Below are positions 7,853-17,867 of a DNA stretch of 64,000 bases, one piece after another. Positions within the stretch are counted from its first letter, which is position 1; every line of letters starts with the position of its first letter. Source of the DNA: Streptomyces deccanensis (GTDB lineage: Bacteria; Actinomycetota; Actinomycetes; Streptomycetales; Streptomycetaceae); assembly GCF_022385335.1 (NCBI RefSeq), contig NZ_CP092431.1:1860001-1924000 (forward strand). Reading direction: 5' to 3'. Both the position numbers and the translations under genes were made by a program. The notes beneath the pieces were generated by a model. The model was not told where the DNA came from and made no database searches. It was given only the letters and a program-made list of their open reading frames with translations.

Positions 7853-8731
7853 TCATCCCCGGGAGGCGGAAGCGGTTCGGGTACGTCCGCCGAAGGAGGC
7901 GAGCGCGAGGAGCATGGCCCAGGTGACGAGGAGGCTGAGCACCGAGACGGCCACGGACAGCTGGGCCTGCGAGCCGCTGACGTTGACGATCCACACGGCG
8001 AACGGCCGAAAGCCCAGCAGTTGGGCGACGGTGAACTCGCCGAGCACGAGCGCCAGGGTGAGGAAGGCCGAGTTGAGCAGCGCCCCGCGCAGGTTGGGCA
8101 GGACGGCCCGCACCAGCGCCTGCGGCCAGCTCGCCCCGCAGCTGCGGGCGGCCTCCACGAGGGTGCGGACGTCCATGGCGCGGAGGCCGGCGTCGAGTGC
8201 CCGGTACACGAAAGGCAGCGCCATCACCACGTAGGCGAGGACCAGCACCACGGGGAAGTCGGGGTTCTGGACCGCGACGAAGGTCTGGAACAGCGGCGTC
8301 CGGGAGAGGTGTTCGGGCCCCCACTTGAGGACGGTGCCCAGGCCGGCGACGAACGCGATGGGCGGCACCACCAGCGGCAGGGAGCACACGACCTCCACCA
8401 CGGGCCGCAGCCTGGGGGCGCCGAGGCGCAGCGCGACCATGGCGGGCACCATCAGCAGCAGCACGACGGCGATGGTCGCGGCGGCCAGCTCCAGCGACAG
8501 CAGCAGGCTGGAGACGAAGCCGTCGGTGCCGAGGATCCGCGTGTACGCGTCGAAGGTGAGGCCCTCGCCGGGCACGTCGACCGTGAAGATCACGGAGGCG
8601 GCGAGCGGGACGAGGAAGTACAGCCCGGCACAGGCGAGGACGAGCGGGCGCCACAGGGCGGGGCGGCGCAGGGCGGGACGGCGCAGGGCGGGGCGGCGCG
8701 CGGCCGGGCGCCCCGGGTTCAGGCCAGCCAT
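7853..8731 (-). CDS. ABC importer permease subunit 2
   Basis: This 292-residue integral membrane protein has about six helices and the binding-protein-dependent transport loop (EAARSCGASWPQALVRAVLPN, roughly residues 190-210), where the ATPase docks. ATG 8731 lies 12 bases inside the end of the first permease gene, so translation is probably coupled. The N-terminus carries a short arginine/proline repeat (RRPALRRPALRRPALWRP), encoded by tandem DNA units, before the first helix. It pairs with the preceding permease as a heterodimer. Confidence 0.88.
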   Translation of the reverse strand: MAGLNPGRPAARRPALRRPALRRPALWRPLVLACAGLYFLVPLAASVIFTVDVPGEGLTFDAYTRILGTDGFVSSLLLSLELAAATIAVVLLLMVPAMVALRLGAPRLRPVVEVVCSLPLVVPPIAFVAGLGTVLKWGPEHLSRTPLFQTFVAVQNPDFPVVLVLAYVVMALPFVYRALDAGLRAMDVRTLVEAARSCGASWPQALVRAVLPNLRGALLNSAFLTLALVLGEFTVAQLLGFRPFAVWIVNVSGSQAQLSVAVSVLSLLVTWAMLLALASFGGRTRTASASRG

Positions 8732-9621
8732 CGGGCGCTCCGTCGTTGCAGGGGCAGGTAGACGGCCATGACCAGCCCGGCTATCAGGACCATGTCGAGG
8801 CTGAGGGCGAGCGCCACGTTCTCCTGGCCGACCAGGACGTTGCCGGAGATGGCGTCGGCGATCTGCAGGGTGACCAGCGGGATCGAGCTGCCCACCATGG
8901 CCGCGGCGGTGGCGTACGCGGCGAAGGCGCTGCCGAAGAGCAGGACCAGCCCGCCGAGCAGCGAGGGCGCGAGGACGGGCAGGGCCACGTGGAGCCAGTA
9001 CTGCGGGCCGGTGGCGCCGTTGTTCTGGGCGGCCTCCCGCCACTGGACGCGCAGTCCGTCGAGGGCGGGGGTGATGGTGAGGACCATCAGCGGGATCAGG
9101 AAGTACAGGTAGACGATGACCAGTCCCCAGAAGCTGTACAGGTCCCAGCCCTTGTCTGTGAGGCCCAACTCCCGGGTCAGCACACCGGAGTTGCCGAGGG
9201 TGGCGACGAACGCGAAGGCGAGCGGGACTCCGCCGAAGTTGGCGAGCACCCCGGAGGCGGTGAGCACGGCCTCGCGCAGCGCCGGGAAGCGGGAGGTCAC
9301 CACGGCCTGGGCGAGCGGCAGCCCGAGGACGGCGGCGAGCCCGGCCGCGACGGCGGACAGCTTCACGCTGCCGAGCATGGCCGTGAGGTAGGCCCCCTGC
9401 ACGGAGGCCGACATGTTCGCCGTGGTGTACGACGTGGCGCCCGTCGCCGGGTCCTTGACGGTGAACGCGCCGTTCAGCATGGCGACGGCGGGCAGCCCGA
9501 AGGCGATCGCGACGAAGGCCAGCAGCGGGAGCACGGCGAGCCATCCGCCGCGGCGGGGCCGCCGCTTCACGGAAGCGGCGGCCCCGAGCGCCGGGTCGGC
9601 CCCGGTGGCGACGGCGGTCAC
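8719..9621 (-). CDS. ABC importer permease subunit 1
   Basis: The product has 300 residues with about six membrane helices beginning LAVLPLLAFVAIAFGLPAVA, and a periplasmic loop after helix 1. The cytoplasmic docking loop contains QWREAAQNNGATGPQYWLHV. The GTG at 9621 overlaps the TGA of the binding-protein gene as GTGA, which fixes the start and implies coupling. With the second permease it forms the membrane channel of the importer. Confidence 0.88.
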   Translation of the reverse strand: MTAVATGADPALGAAASVKRRPRRGGWLAVLPLLAFVAIAFGLPAVAMLNGAFTVKDPATGATSYTTANMSASVQGAYLTAMLGSVKLSAVAAGLAAVLGLPLAQAVVTSRFPALREAVLTASGVLANFGGVPLAFAFVATLGNSGVLTRELGLTDKGWDLYSFWGLVIVYLYFLIPLMVLTITPALDGLRVQWREAAQNNGATGPQYWLHVALPVLAPSLLGGLVLLFGSAFAAYATAAAMVGSSIPLVTLQIADAISGNVLVGQENVALALSLDMVLIAGLVMAVYLPLQRRSARWLA

Positions 9622-10772
9622 CCGGAGACCGCCTTGGCCCAGCCCTGCGCGAGCGCGTCCTTGGCCTTGGTCTGCTGCTCCTCGGTCGGGAACTCGGGGG
9701 TGCCCGACACCTTCGGCAGCTTGGCGGCGGCCTTCTCGTCCAGCGTGCCGGCCTTCTCCATGGCGGGCATCAGGGCCGGGCGGGCGTAGCCGGCGAGCCA
9801 CAGGTTCTGGCCCTCGGCGCTGTAGAGGTACTCCTGCCAGAGGCGGGCGGTGGCCGGGTGCGGGGCGTCCTTGTTGATGGCCTGGGAGTAGTACTGCGAG
9901 AACTTGCCGTCCTCCGGGACGACGACCTTCCAGTCGACGCCCTTGGACTTGAACTCGTCGGCGTACCCGGCGTTCAGATAGTCCCAGTCGATGCTGATGG
10001 GCGTTTCGCCCTTCTCGACGGTCGCGGGTGTGGACTCGACGGGCGTGTAGTTGCCGTTCTTCTTCAGCTTGGCGAAGAAGTCGAGACCGGGCTGGATGTC
10101 GTCGAACGAACCGCCGCTCGCCAGCGAGGCCGCCCAGACGCCACCGAAGGCCGAACCGGACTTGGTGGGGTTGCCGTTGAGCGCGACCTGTCCCTTGTAC
10201 TTCGGCTGCAGCAGGTCGGCGAAGGTCTCCGGGCACTCCTTGACCCGCTTCGCGTCGCACCCGATGGATATGTAGCCGCCGTAGTCGTTGTACCACTGGC
10301 CCTTCGGGTCCTTCTGGCCCTCGGGGATGTCGGCGAAGGCGGCCACCTTGTAGGGCGCGAGCAGCCCCTGCTGGGCGGCGCTGAGGGCGAAGGAGCTGCC
10401 GAGGTCGAGCACGTCGGGAGCGCGGTCCTGTCCCTTGCGGGAGGTGACGGCGTTGATCTCGTCCTGGCTGGCGCCGTCCGGGTTCTCGACCTCGACCTTG
10501 ATCCCGTACTTCTTCTCGAAGCCGTCGATCAGCGCGCCGTAGTTGGCCCAGTCGCGGGGCAGGGCGATCGCGTTGAGCTTGCCCTCCTTCTTGGCCGCCT
10601 CGACCAGCGCGTCCATGCCGCCGAAGTCCTCGGCCGAGGTCGCGGTGGCCGCGCTCTTGCCGTCGGCGGTGGTGGTGCTCTCGGGGGCCGCGCCACAGGC
10701 GCTGAGGGTGAGTGCGGCGGCGACGGCGAGGCTGCCGCCGAGTACGGCGGTTCTCGGCAGGAAGAGGTTCAC
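9618..10772 (-). CDS. ABC importer substrate-binding lipoprotein
   Basis: The product has 384 residues. A signal peptide ends in the lipobox LSAC (cysteine near residue 27), so the mature protein is lipid-anchored outside the membrane. The body resembles the iron/thiamine/polyamine/2-aminoethylphosphonate binding-protein class, with LVEAAKKEGKLNAIALP near the N-terminus and DVLDLGSSFALSAAQQGLL. GTG 10772 was chosen over an upstream start because GGAG stands just before it and the signal peptide begins there. It is first in the operon SBP-permease-permease-ATPase-HAD/EEP. The ligand is unknown; the terminal phosphatase fusion hints at a phosphorylated compound. Confidence 0.85.
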   Translation of the reverse strand: MNLFLPRTAVLGGSLAVAAALTLSACGAAPESTTTADGKSAATATSAEDFGGMDALVEAAKKEGKLNAIALPRDWANYGALIDGFEKKYGIKVEVENPDGASQDEINAVTSRKGQDRAPDVLDLGSSFALSAAQQGLLAPYKVAAFADIPEGQKDPKGQWYNDYGGYISIGCDAKRVKECPETFADLLQPKYKGQVALNGNPTKSGSAFGGVWAASLASGGSFDDIQPGLDFFAKLKKNGNYTPVESTPATVEKGETPISIDWDYLNAGYADEFKSKGVDWKVVVPEDGKFSQYYSQAINKDAPHPATARLWQEYLYSAEGQNLWLAGYARPALMPAMEKAGTLDEKAAAKLPKVSGTPEFPTEEQQTKAKDALAQGWAKAVSG

Positions 10773-10813
10773 GAGCTCTCCAGGGGTACGCGCAGGGACG
10801 ATCTGGGTGGAGC

Positions 10814-10829
10814 ACTTGTCTGAACAAGT
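10814..10829. promoter_or_regulatory. Candidate GntR/HutC-type operator
   Basis: A perfect inverted repeat, ACTTGT-CTGA-ACAAGT, lies 42-57 bases before the binding-protein start. Its core GTCTGAAC differs by one base from the HutC-type consensus GTNTANAC. The divergent gene encodes a HutC-type regulator, so autoregulation and control of the ABC operon are likely. Confidence 0.6.
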
Positions 10830-10999
10830 TGGCCTCATTAGGTCCGCGCTTCATATCACGCACGTAAACGGCGGCGAAATACTCGTGCACGATTTCCCGC
10901 ACAAACGTGGGCCGAGGGCGTTGTTCACCGGCGGCTTCCCCACCTCGTTAGGCTGGTCGTGCTGCACACAGCGGACGACCGGACGAGCGGAGGGGGAGC

Positions 11000-11740
11000 A
11001 TGGCGGCGCGACACGAGGAGATCGCCGAGGCGCTGCGGCGGGCGATCGACCGTGAGGAGTACACGGTGGGCAGTCTGCTGCCGCCGGAGACCGAACTCGC
11101 GGCCCGCTACGGCGTCTCGCGCGGCACGGTCCGTCAGGCGGTGGCGACCCTGACCGCCGAGGGCCTCATCGGTTCACGACAGGGTGCCCGCCGTGTGGTC
11201 CTGGCCGGCCGCCGCAGCCAGAGCTTCGCGGAGCTGCGCAGCTTCGCCCAGTGGGCGCGCGCGATGGGCCGCGAGGCGACGGGCCGGGTGATCGCCCAGG
11301 AGTACCGGACGGCCGGCGCCGAGGACCGGGTACGTCTCCACCTCGCCCCGGGCGCCCAGGTCCTGCACGTGCTGCGGCTGCGCGGTCTCGACGGGCAGCC
11401 GGTCCTGCTGGAGCGCACGGTCTACGCCGACTGGATCTCCCCCGCCGTCGAGCCCATCGAGGCGGACTGCCCCTCCGTGACCCAGCGCCTGCTCGACGAC
11501 ACGGGCCTCGTCTTCGCCTACGGGGAGCACGTCATCGACGCGGTGGCGGCCGGCGCCCGGGACGCCGAACTCCTGGCCGTACGCAGGACCAGCCCCCTCC
11601 TCCGGGTCCGCCGTGTCACCACCACCCGCGAGGGCCGCCCGGTGGAATGGTCCGACGACCGCTACCGCCCGGACGCCGTGAGCTTCAGCGTCCACAACTC
11701 GATCGGCAACAACGCCTTGGCGAGGAAGACCGCGGAGTGA
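11000..11740 (+). CDS. GntR-family (HutC subfamily) transcriptional regulator
   Basis: This 246-residue protein has an N-terminal winged helix-turn-helix (about residues 5-68, with LLPPETELAARYGVSRGTVRQAV) and a C-terminal UTRA ligand-binding domain (about 85-238). It is divergent from the ABC importer operon, with a candidate operator in the shared 227-base region. The usual arrangement is repression of the transporter relieved by its substrate or a metabolite. Regulators of this type with phosphonate or sugar-phosphate ligands are common, but nothing here fixes the ligand. A copy of the intergenic repeat begins 32 bases after its stop. Confidence 0.88.
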   Translation: MAARHEEIAEALRRAIDREEYTVGSLLPPETELAARYGVSRGTVRQAVATLTAEGLIGSRQGARRVVLAGRRSQSFAELRSFAQWARAMGREATGRVIAQEYRTAGAEDRVRLHLAPGAQVLHVLRLRGLDGQPVLLERTVYADWISPAVEPIEADCPSVTQRLLDDTGLVFAYGEHVIDAVAAGARDAELLAVRRTSPLLRVRRVTTTREGRPVEWSDDRYRPDAVSFSVHNSIGNNALARKTAE

Positions 11741-11772
11741 CTGCGGAGTGACTGGAGAACCCCGGGCACTGA

Positions 11773-11874
11773 AGGGGCGCGGGGCGGTATTCGATATGCG
11801 GCTCCGCCGCGTGGGCGCGAACAACCCCCACGCACCCGCACCCGCCAACGCACCGGCCGCCCCGAGCTCTCAGG
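11773..11874. repeat. Intergenic GC-rich repeat, copy B
   Basis: AGGGGCGCGGGG at 11773 starts an element that includes an internal hairpin GCGGC-TCC-GCCGC and ends in GAGCTCTCAGG (11864-11874), as copy C does. It fills the space between convergent gntR and lrp. The TGA of lrp (11870-11872) lies inside the GAGCTCTCAGG terminus. Confidence 0.55.
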
Positions 11875-12322
11875 CGGGCGATCCGGAAGAAAACCGCCGC
11901 AGCAACGGAGACAGCACGAGCACGGACTTCGTCCGCTCGACGAACGGCTCCCCCGCGATCCGCTCCAGCACCCGCTCGAAGTGCCGCATATCAGATGCGA
12001 ACACCTGAACCACGGCGTCGGCCTCCCCGGTGACGGTGGAGGCGGCGACGACCTCCTGATACCGCTCCAGCCCCCGCTGGATCGTCTCCGGCGAGGTGTT
12101 CCGCCGGCAGTAGATCTCGACGAACCCCTCGGTCTCCCACCCGAGCGCGGCGGGGTCCACCCGGACGGTGAATCCGGTGATCGCCCCGGTCGCCCGGAGC
12201 CGGTCCACCCGCCGCTTCACCGCGGGCGCGGAGAGCCCCACGAGTTGGCCGATGTCGGAGTAGGAGCGGCGGGCGTCCTCGGCGAGGGCGTGCACGATGC
12301 GTTCGTCGAGATCGTTCAGCAC
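11870..12322 (-). CDS. Lrp/AsnC-family transcriptional regulator
   Basis: This 150-residue regulator has an N-terminal helix-turn-helix (IGQLVGLSAPAVKRRVDRLRATG, about residues 23-45) and a C-terminal RAM effector-binding domain (about 65-140). GTG 12322 starts 10 bases after the transporter stop, so the two genes form one operon. Family members bind phased sites as octamers or higher oligomers and respond to amino acids. This protein is the natural candidate for binding the CGTTGCG arrays before the transporter and before davA, and lysine is a plausible effector. Both points are inference from position and motif sharing. Confidence 0.85.
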   Translation of the reverse strand: MLNDLDERIVHALAEDARRSYSDIGQLVGLSAPAVKRRVDRLRATGAITGFTVRVDPAALGWETEGFVEIYCRRNTSPETIQRGLERYQEVVAASTVTGEADAVVQVFASDMRHFERVLERIAGEPFVERTKSVLVLSPLLRRFSSGSPA

Positions 12323-12332
12323 TGCGGGTGGA

Positions 12333-13814
12333 TCACTTCTCTGGAGTCGCGAGACGGGAACGGCGGTAGCCGTAACTGAAGTAGAACACGAGCCCGGCGG
12401 CCATCCAGACCCCGAAGACGACCCAGGTCACGCTGTCGAGGCTGCCCATCATCCAGACGCAGAACGCGAATCCCAGCGCGGGCAGCACCGGCGACAACGG
12501 CACCCGGAACGTCCGCGGCATCTCCGGCCGGGTCCGCCGCAGCACCACGACAGCCACGTTGACCAGCGCGAACGCGAACAGCGTACCGATGCTCGTGGCG
12601 TCCGCGAGCTGCCCCAGCGGGATGGCGGCGGCGAGCACACCGCAGAACAGCGAGACGATCACGGTGTTCACGCGAGGCGTCCCGGTCTTCGGGTGCACGC
12701 GCGAGAACACCCTCGGCACGAGCCCGTCCCGGGACATGGCGAACAGGATGCGGGTCTGCCCGTACAGCACGGTGAGCACCACGCTCGCGATGGCGATGAC
12801 GGCCCCGGCCGCCAGCAGCGTGCCCCAGAACGCGTCCCCGGTGACGTCCTTCATGATCCCGGCGAGCGCGGCCTCGGACTCGCCGAACCCCTCCCAGGGC
12901 CGTGCCCCGATCGCGACGGCGGCCACCAGCACGTACAGCGCGGTGACGATGACCAGCGACAGCATGATGGCGCGCGGCAGGTCGCGCTGGGCGTTCTTCG
13001 CCTCCTCACCGGCGGTCGAGGCCGCGTCGAACCCGATGTACGAGAAGAAGAGCGTGGCCCCGGCCGCGCTGACACCCGCCATGCCGAGCGGCATGAAGTT
13101 CTCGTAGTTGCCGGACCGGAAGCCCTGGAGGCCGATGAGGCAGAAGAGCAGCAGGGCGGCGATCTTCACCACGACCATGACCGTGTTGGCCCGTGCGGAC
13201 TCCCGGGCGCCGCCCAGCAGGAAGGCCATCGCCAGCAGGACGACGATCAGCGCGGGCAGGTTGAAGATGCCCCCGTCGCCGGGCGGCGCGGACAGCGCGG
13301 CCGGGATGGTCACACCGAGGGTCCCGTCCAGCAACTCGTTGAGGTACTCGCCCCAGCCGACGGCGACCGCCGACACCGACACCCCGTACTCCAGCACCAG
13401 ACACCAGCCGCAGACCCAGGCGACCAGCTCGCCCATCGTTGCGTACGCGTACGAGTACGAGGACCCGGAGACCGGGATGGTGCCGGCCAGTTCCGCGTAC
13501 GACAGCGCGGAGAACAGCGCGGTGAGACCCGCGATCACGAAGGAGAGGGTGACGGCGGGGCCGGCCTTCGGGACAGCCTCGCCGAGGACCACGAAGATGC
13601 CGGTGCCGAGCGTGGCACCGATGCTGATCATCGTCAGCTGCCACAGCCCGAGGGTGCGCCGCAGCGACCCTCCCTCGCCCTGGCCACCCTCCGCGACCAG
13701 GCGTTCCACGGGCTTGCGGCGCATCAGCCCCGCCCCGAGGCCTCTGGAGGGCGGGGCGGACCGATTCTCGTGCTGTGGGGGTGCGCCTTGGTCGAGCACG
13801 CGTGGCTCCTTCAT
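12333..13814 (-). CDS. Cationic amino-acid transporter (APC superfamily)
   Basis: This 493-residue membrane protein has about twelve to fourteen helices. The first helix carries the APC substrate-binding motif GATLGTGIFVV, preceded by LRRTLGLWQLTMISI, as in bacterial CAT-family permeases for basic amino acids. The N-terminal 30 residues are polar and may be extra, because RRKPVERL, often near the start of this family, follows an internal ATG at 13724. The longer start is kept but is uncertain, since no clear ribosome site is seen. Co-transcription with an Lrp regulator and a shared promoter array with davBA suggest lysine uptake. Confidence 0.82.
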   Translation of the reverse strand: MKEPRVLDQGAPPQHENRSAPPSRGLGAGLMRRKPVERLVAEGGQGEGGSLRRTLGLWQLTMISIGATLGTGIFVVLGEAVPKAGPAVTLSFVIAGLTALFSALSYAELAGTIPVSGSSYSYAYATMGELVAWVCGWCLVLEYGVSVSAVAVGWGEYLNELLDGTLGVTIPAALSAPPGDGGIFNLPALIVVLLAMAFLLGGARESARANTVMVVVKIAALLLFCLIGLQGFRSGNYENFMPLGMAGVSAAGATLFFSYIGFDAASTAGEEAKNAQRDLPRAIMLSLVIVTALYVLVAAVAIGARPWEGFGESEAALAGIMKDVTGDAFWGTLLAAGAVIAIASVVLTVLYGQTRILFAMSRDGLVPRVFSRVHPKTGTPRVNTVIVSLFCGVLAAAIPLGQLADATSIGTLFAFALVNVAVVVLRRTRPEMPRTFRVPLSPVLPALGFAFCVWMMGSLDSVTWVVFGVWMAAGLVFYFSYGYRRSRLATPEK

Positions 13815-13905
13815 CGCTGCCGGTCAGGGCGGGTGAGGACCGACAGCACCGAACAGCAGGGGGCCACCGAGCAGGAGGTCCCCGCCACGCCACGTACAGC
13901 GCCTG

Positions 13906-13935
13906 ACCCTATGAGCCAGAGCTTCGCGAGCGTAA
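13906..13935 (-). promoter_or_regulatory. Candidate promoter of the transporter-lrp operon
   Basis: On the minus strand TTACGC (13935-13930) and TAGGGT (13911-13906) are spaced by 18 bases. The distances from these boxes to TTGCGCACC of the array equal those before davA (10 bases from the -35, 34 from the -10). The boxes are weak, as expected for an activated promoter. The full gap 13815-14116 holds this promoter, the array and repeat copy C. Confidence 0.45.
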
Positions 13936-13939
13936 TGCG

Positions 13940-14028
13940 GCAACCTTGCGCACCAACGCAAGATCGTTGCGTTACCGGCGGGTGCGCGAAGCTTCGTTGC
14001 ATGGCCGGTTCAGAGCGTTGCGCGCAAC
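13940..14028 (-). promoter_or_regulatory. Phased CGTTGCG operator array upstream of the transporter
   Basis: The region holds TTGCGCACC at 13946, a perfect 7-bp inverted repeat AACGCAA/TTGCGTT (13955-13973), CGTTGC at 13965, 13995 and 14016, and the palindrome GTTGCGCGCAAC (14017-14028). Spacings of 19, 30 and 21 bases put the elements on one helix face. Such arrays fit oligomeric Lrp/AsnC binding. The first two elements match the davA array in order and spacing. Confidence 0.6.
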
Positions 14029-14034
14029 CATGGT

Positions 14035-14116
14035 CAGGGGCGCGGGGAACCGCGCGAACAACCACGACGAACCCGCACCCGCCACCGCACAGCTCCCCCC
14101 GAGCTCTCAGGCGCCC

Positions 14117-14118
<2 letters not shown>
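14035..14118 (-). repeat. Intergenic GC-rich repeat, copy C, at the guaB1 3' end
   Basis: AGGGGCGC (14036-14043) can pair with GCGCCCCT (14111-14118), enclosing 67 bases that include GGGGAACCGCGCG and GAGCTCTCAGG. The element is 83 bases long, the same as the long form of copy A. Its outer edge overlaps the guaB1 TAG stop. It may end guaB1 transcription. Confidence 0.6.
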
Positions 14119-15838
<1,720 letters not shown>

Positions 15839-15863
<25 letters not shown>

Positions 15864-16882
15864 TTGAGCGCCGGACGCGGTGTCTGACCGGCCGTCAGCA
15901 GGTAGTCCGCCGCCGAGGTGTCCGTGACGAGGCTGGTCACCAGCCCCGAGCGCAGGACGGCGTCGATCGCGGCCGCCTTGCGCTGCCCGCCGGCGATCGC
16001 GACGACCTCGGGGATACGGCGGAGCTGGTCGGCCTTGACCGTGATGCACCGCTCGCCGAGGTCACGTCCGACCCGGCGGCCGTCCGCGTCGAAGAGGTGT
16101 GCCGACATCTCGGCGGCGACCCCGAGGGAGGCGTAGTGCCCCCGCTCCTCGTCGCTGAGCATGTCGTGCACCGTGGAGATGCCCGCCTCCCAGGAGCCGA
16201 TGGAGACACAGGCGACGGTGACCTTGTCGAAGTACTCGAAGGCCCGCGCGATCCCGGTCTGGTGGCGCAGCGCGGCCGCGGTGGCCGCGTCCGGCAGCAG
16301 CATCGGCGCGTAGATGGGGTGGGCGTCGCCGCCCGACACCTGCGCGGCCCGCCGTACCGCCTCGACCGAGCCGCGCTCGGCGGTCCCGGCGTCGTACACG
16401 CCGGTCAACTGCACCACCGTGCACGGCGGCAGCCGGTCGAGCGCCGCCGCCATGTGGATGGTGGAGCGGCCCCAGGCGAGGCCGAGCACATCGCCCTCGT
16501 TGACCAGTTCGCCGAGCAGGTCCGCGGCGACCTCGCCGAGGTTCTCCGGGTCGGGGGACTCCTCGGCGTCGGCCGGTGACTCGACGACCACGGCGTGCCG
16601 CAGGCCGTAGCGGGCCCGCAGCGCGTCGGAGCGCTCCGCGTCCAGTTCCGCGGGGACGCGGATCTCGATTCGTACGAGATCCCGCTCGAGGGCGGTCTCC
16701 AGGACCCGGGCCACCTTGAAGCGGCTCACGCCGAACTCCTCGGCGATCTGGATCTTGGACTTGCCCTCGAGGTAGAAGCGGCGAGCCATGGCCGCCGCCT
16801 GTACCAGCTCAGCGGGTCCCATCCGCATGGCTGATCGGCCCGCCGACATACCCGACACGGCCATCTCCTCACTGCTCTTCAC
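15839..16882 (-). CDS. SorC/DeoR-type sugar-binding transcriptional regulator
   Basis: The product has about 347 residues. The N-terminal helix-turn-helix is KSKIQIAEEFGVSRFKVARVLETA (about residues 41-64). The rest is the SorC sugar-binding domain, which binds phosphorylated sugars, with GLAWGRSTIHMAAAL near residue 135. The start is uncertain: GTG 16882 gives the full frame but has no ribosome site, and ATGs at 16864 and 16849 are possible. Its divergent or regulated partner is not obvious; rpe, a sugar-phosphate epimerase, is the next gene upstream on the same strand. Confidence 0.82.
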
Positions 16883-17019
16883 ACATGGATACGCCGTTCA
16901 TCCTTGCAGATCCGGCGTTTTCGATCAGCCCGAAGGAAAGCCGTTCACGTTTCCTTGGCCCTCTGGACGCACGACGTGCCCCGCCCGCCTCGGCGTTCGC
17001 ACGGCCGTTCCGCCGTGTC

Positions 17020-17706
17020 TCAGTGGCCGCAGGCCCAGCCCGCGGTCGCCGTCACGGCCTCCGCCCGCGCCCGCAGCGCCCGGACCGCCTCGGCCGGGTC
17101 CTCGGCCCCGTAGACCGCGGAACCGGCGACGAAGACGTCCGCGCCCGCCTCGGCGCAGCGCTCGATGGTGGACTCGGCGACGCCGCCGTCGACCTGGAGC
17201 CACAGGTCGAGGCCGTGCTTGCTGATCAACTCGCGGGTCCGGCGGATCTTCGGGAGCATGATGTCGAGAAAGGCCTGGCCACCGAAGCCCGGTTCGACCG
17301 TCATGATCAGCACCATGTCGAGTTCGGGCAGCAGGTCCTCGAACGGCTCGATCGGCGTCGCGGGCCTGAGCGCCATGGAGGCCCGGGCACCCTTGGCCCG
17401 GATCTCACGGGCGAGTCGCACCGGTGCGGCGGCCGCCTCCGCGTGGAAGGTGACGGAACCGGCACCCGCTTCCACGTACTGGGGCGCCCACCGATCGGGG
17501 GCCTCGATCATCAGGTGGCAGTCCAGCGGCGTCTCCGTCGCACGGGCCAGGGACTCTACGACCGGCACACCGAGCGTGAGGTTCGGGACGAAATGGTTGT
17601 CCATCACGTCTACATGGAGCCAGTCGGCTCCCTCGACCGCCTTCGCCTCGTCGGCGAGACGGGCGAAGTCGGCGGACAGGATGCTGGGGTTGATCTGCGC
17701 GGCCAT
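17020..17706 (-). CDS. rpe: Ribulose-phosphate 3-epimerase
   Basis: The 228-residue TIM barrel has the family's features: [16 protein letters not shown] at the start, [18 protein letters not shown] with metal and catalytic aspartate and histidine, [17 protein letters not shown] and LWLQVDGGV. It interconverts ribulose 5-phosphate and xylulose 5-phosphate in the pentose phosphate pathway, with a divalent metal, in the cytoplasm. ATG 17706 gives the normal length. It is divergent from the MMPL gene. Confidence 0.93.
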   Translation of the reverse strand: MAAQINPSILSADFARLADEAKAVEGADWLHVDVMDNHFVPNLTLGVPVVESLARATETPLDCHLMIEAPDRWAPQYVEAGAGSVTFHAEAAAAPVRLAREIRAKGARASMALRPATPIEPFEDLLPELDMVLIMTVEPGFGGQAFLDIMLPKIRRTRELISKHGLDLWLQVDGGVAESTIERCAEAGADVFVAGSAVYGAEDPAEAVRALRARAEAVTATAGWACGH

Positions 17707-17800
17707 GGGCCAAGACTGCCATGCCCTCCAGGGGTTGCGGGCATCGGTCCGTCCTGGGGACCGTTGTTCTCCGGCTGCGGGCCGTCTTCGGCTGAGCGCG

Positions 17801-17853
17801 CCCACGCGGCGGAGCCGCAGATGTCACAGTCCCGCGCCCCTCACGGGGCGCGG
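17801..17853. repeat. Intergenic GC-rich repeat, copy E, in the MMPL gene leader
   Basis: A GCGGC-GGA-GCCGC hairpin (17806-17818) is followed by CCGCGCCCC-TCAC-GGGGCGCGG (17832-17853, 9-bp stem). The same two modules appear in reverse order in copy B. The second stem ends 14 bases before the MMPL start codon, and the ribosome site GGAGGT begins five bases after it. Confidence 0.6.
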
Positions 17854-17867
17854 TCGTGGAGGTCGGT

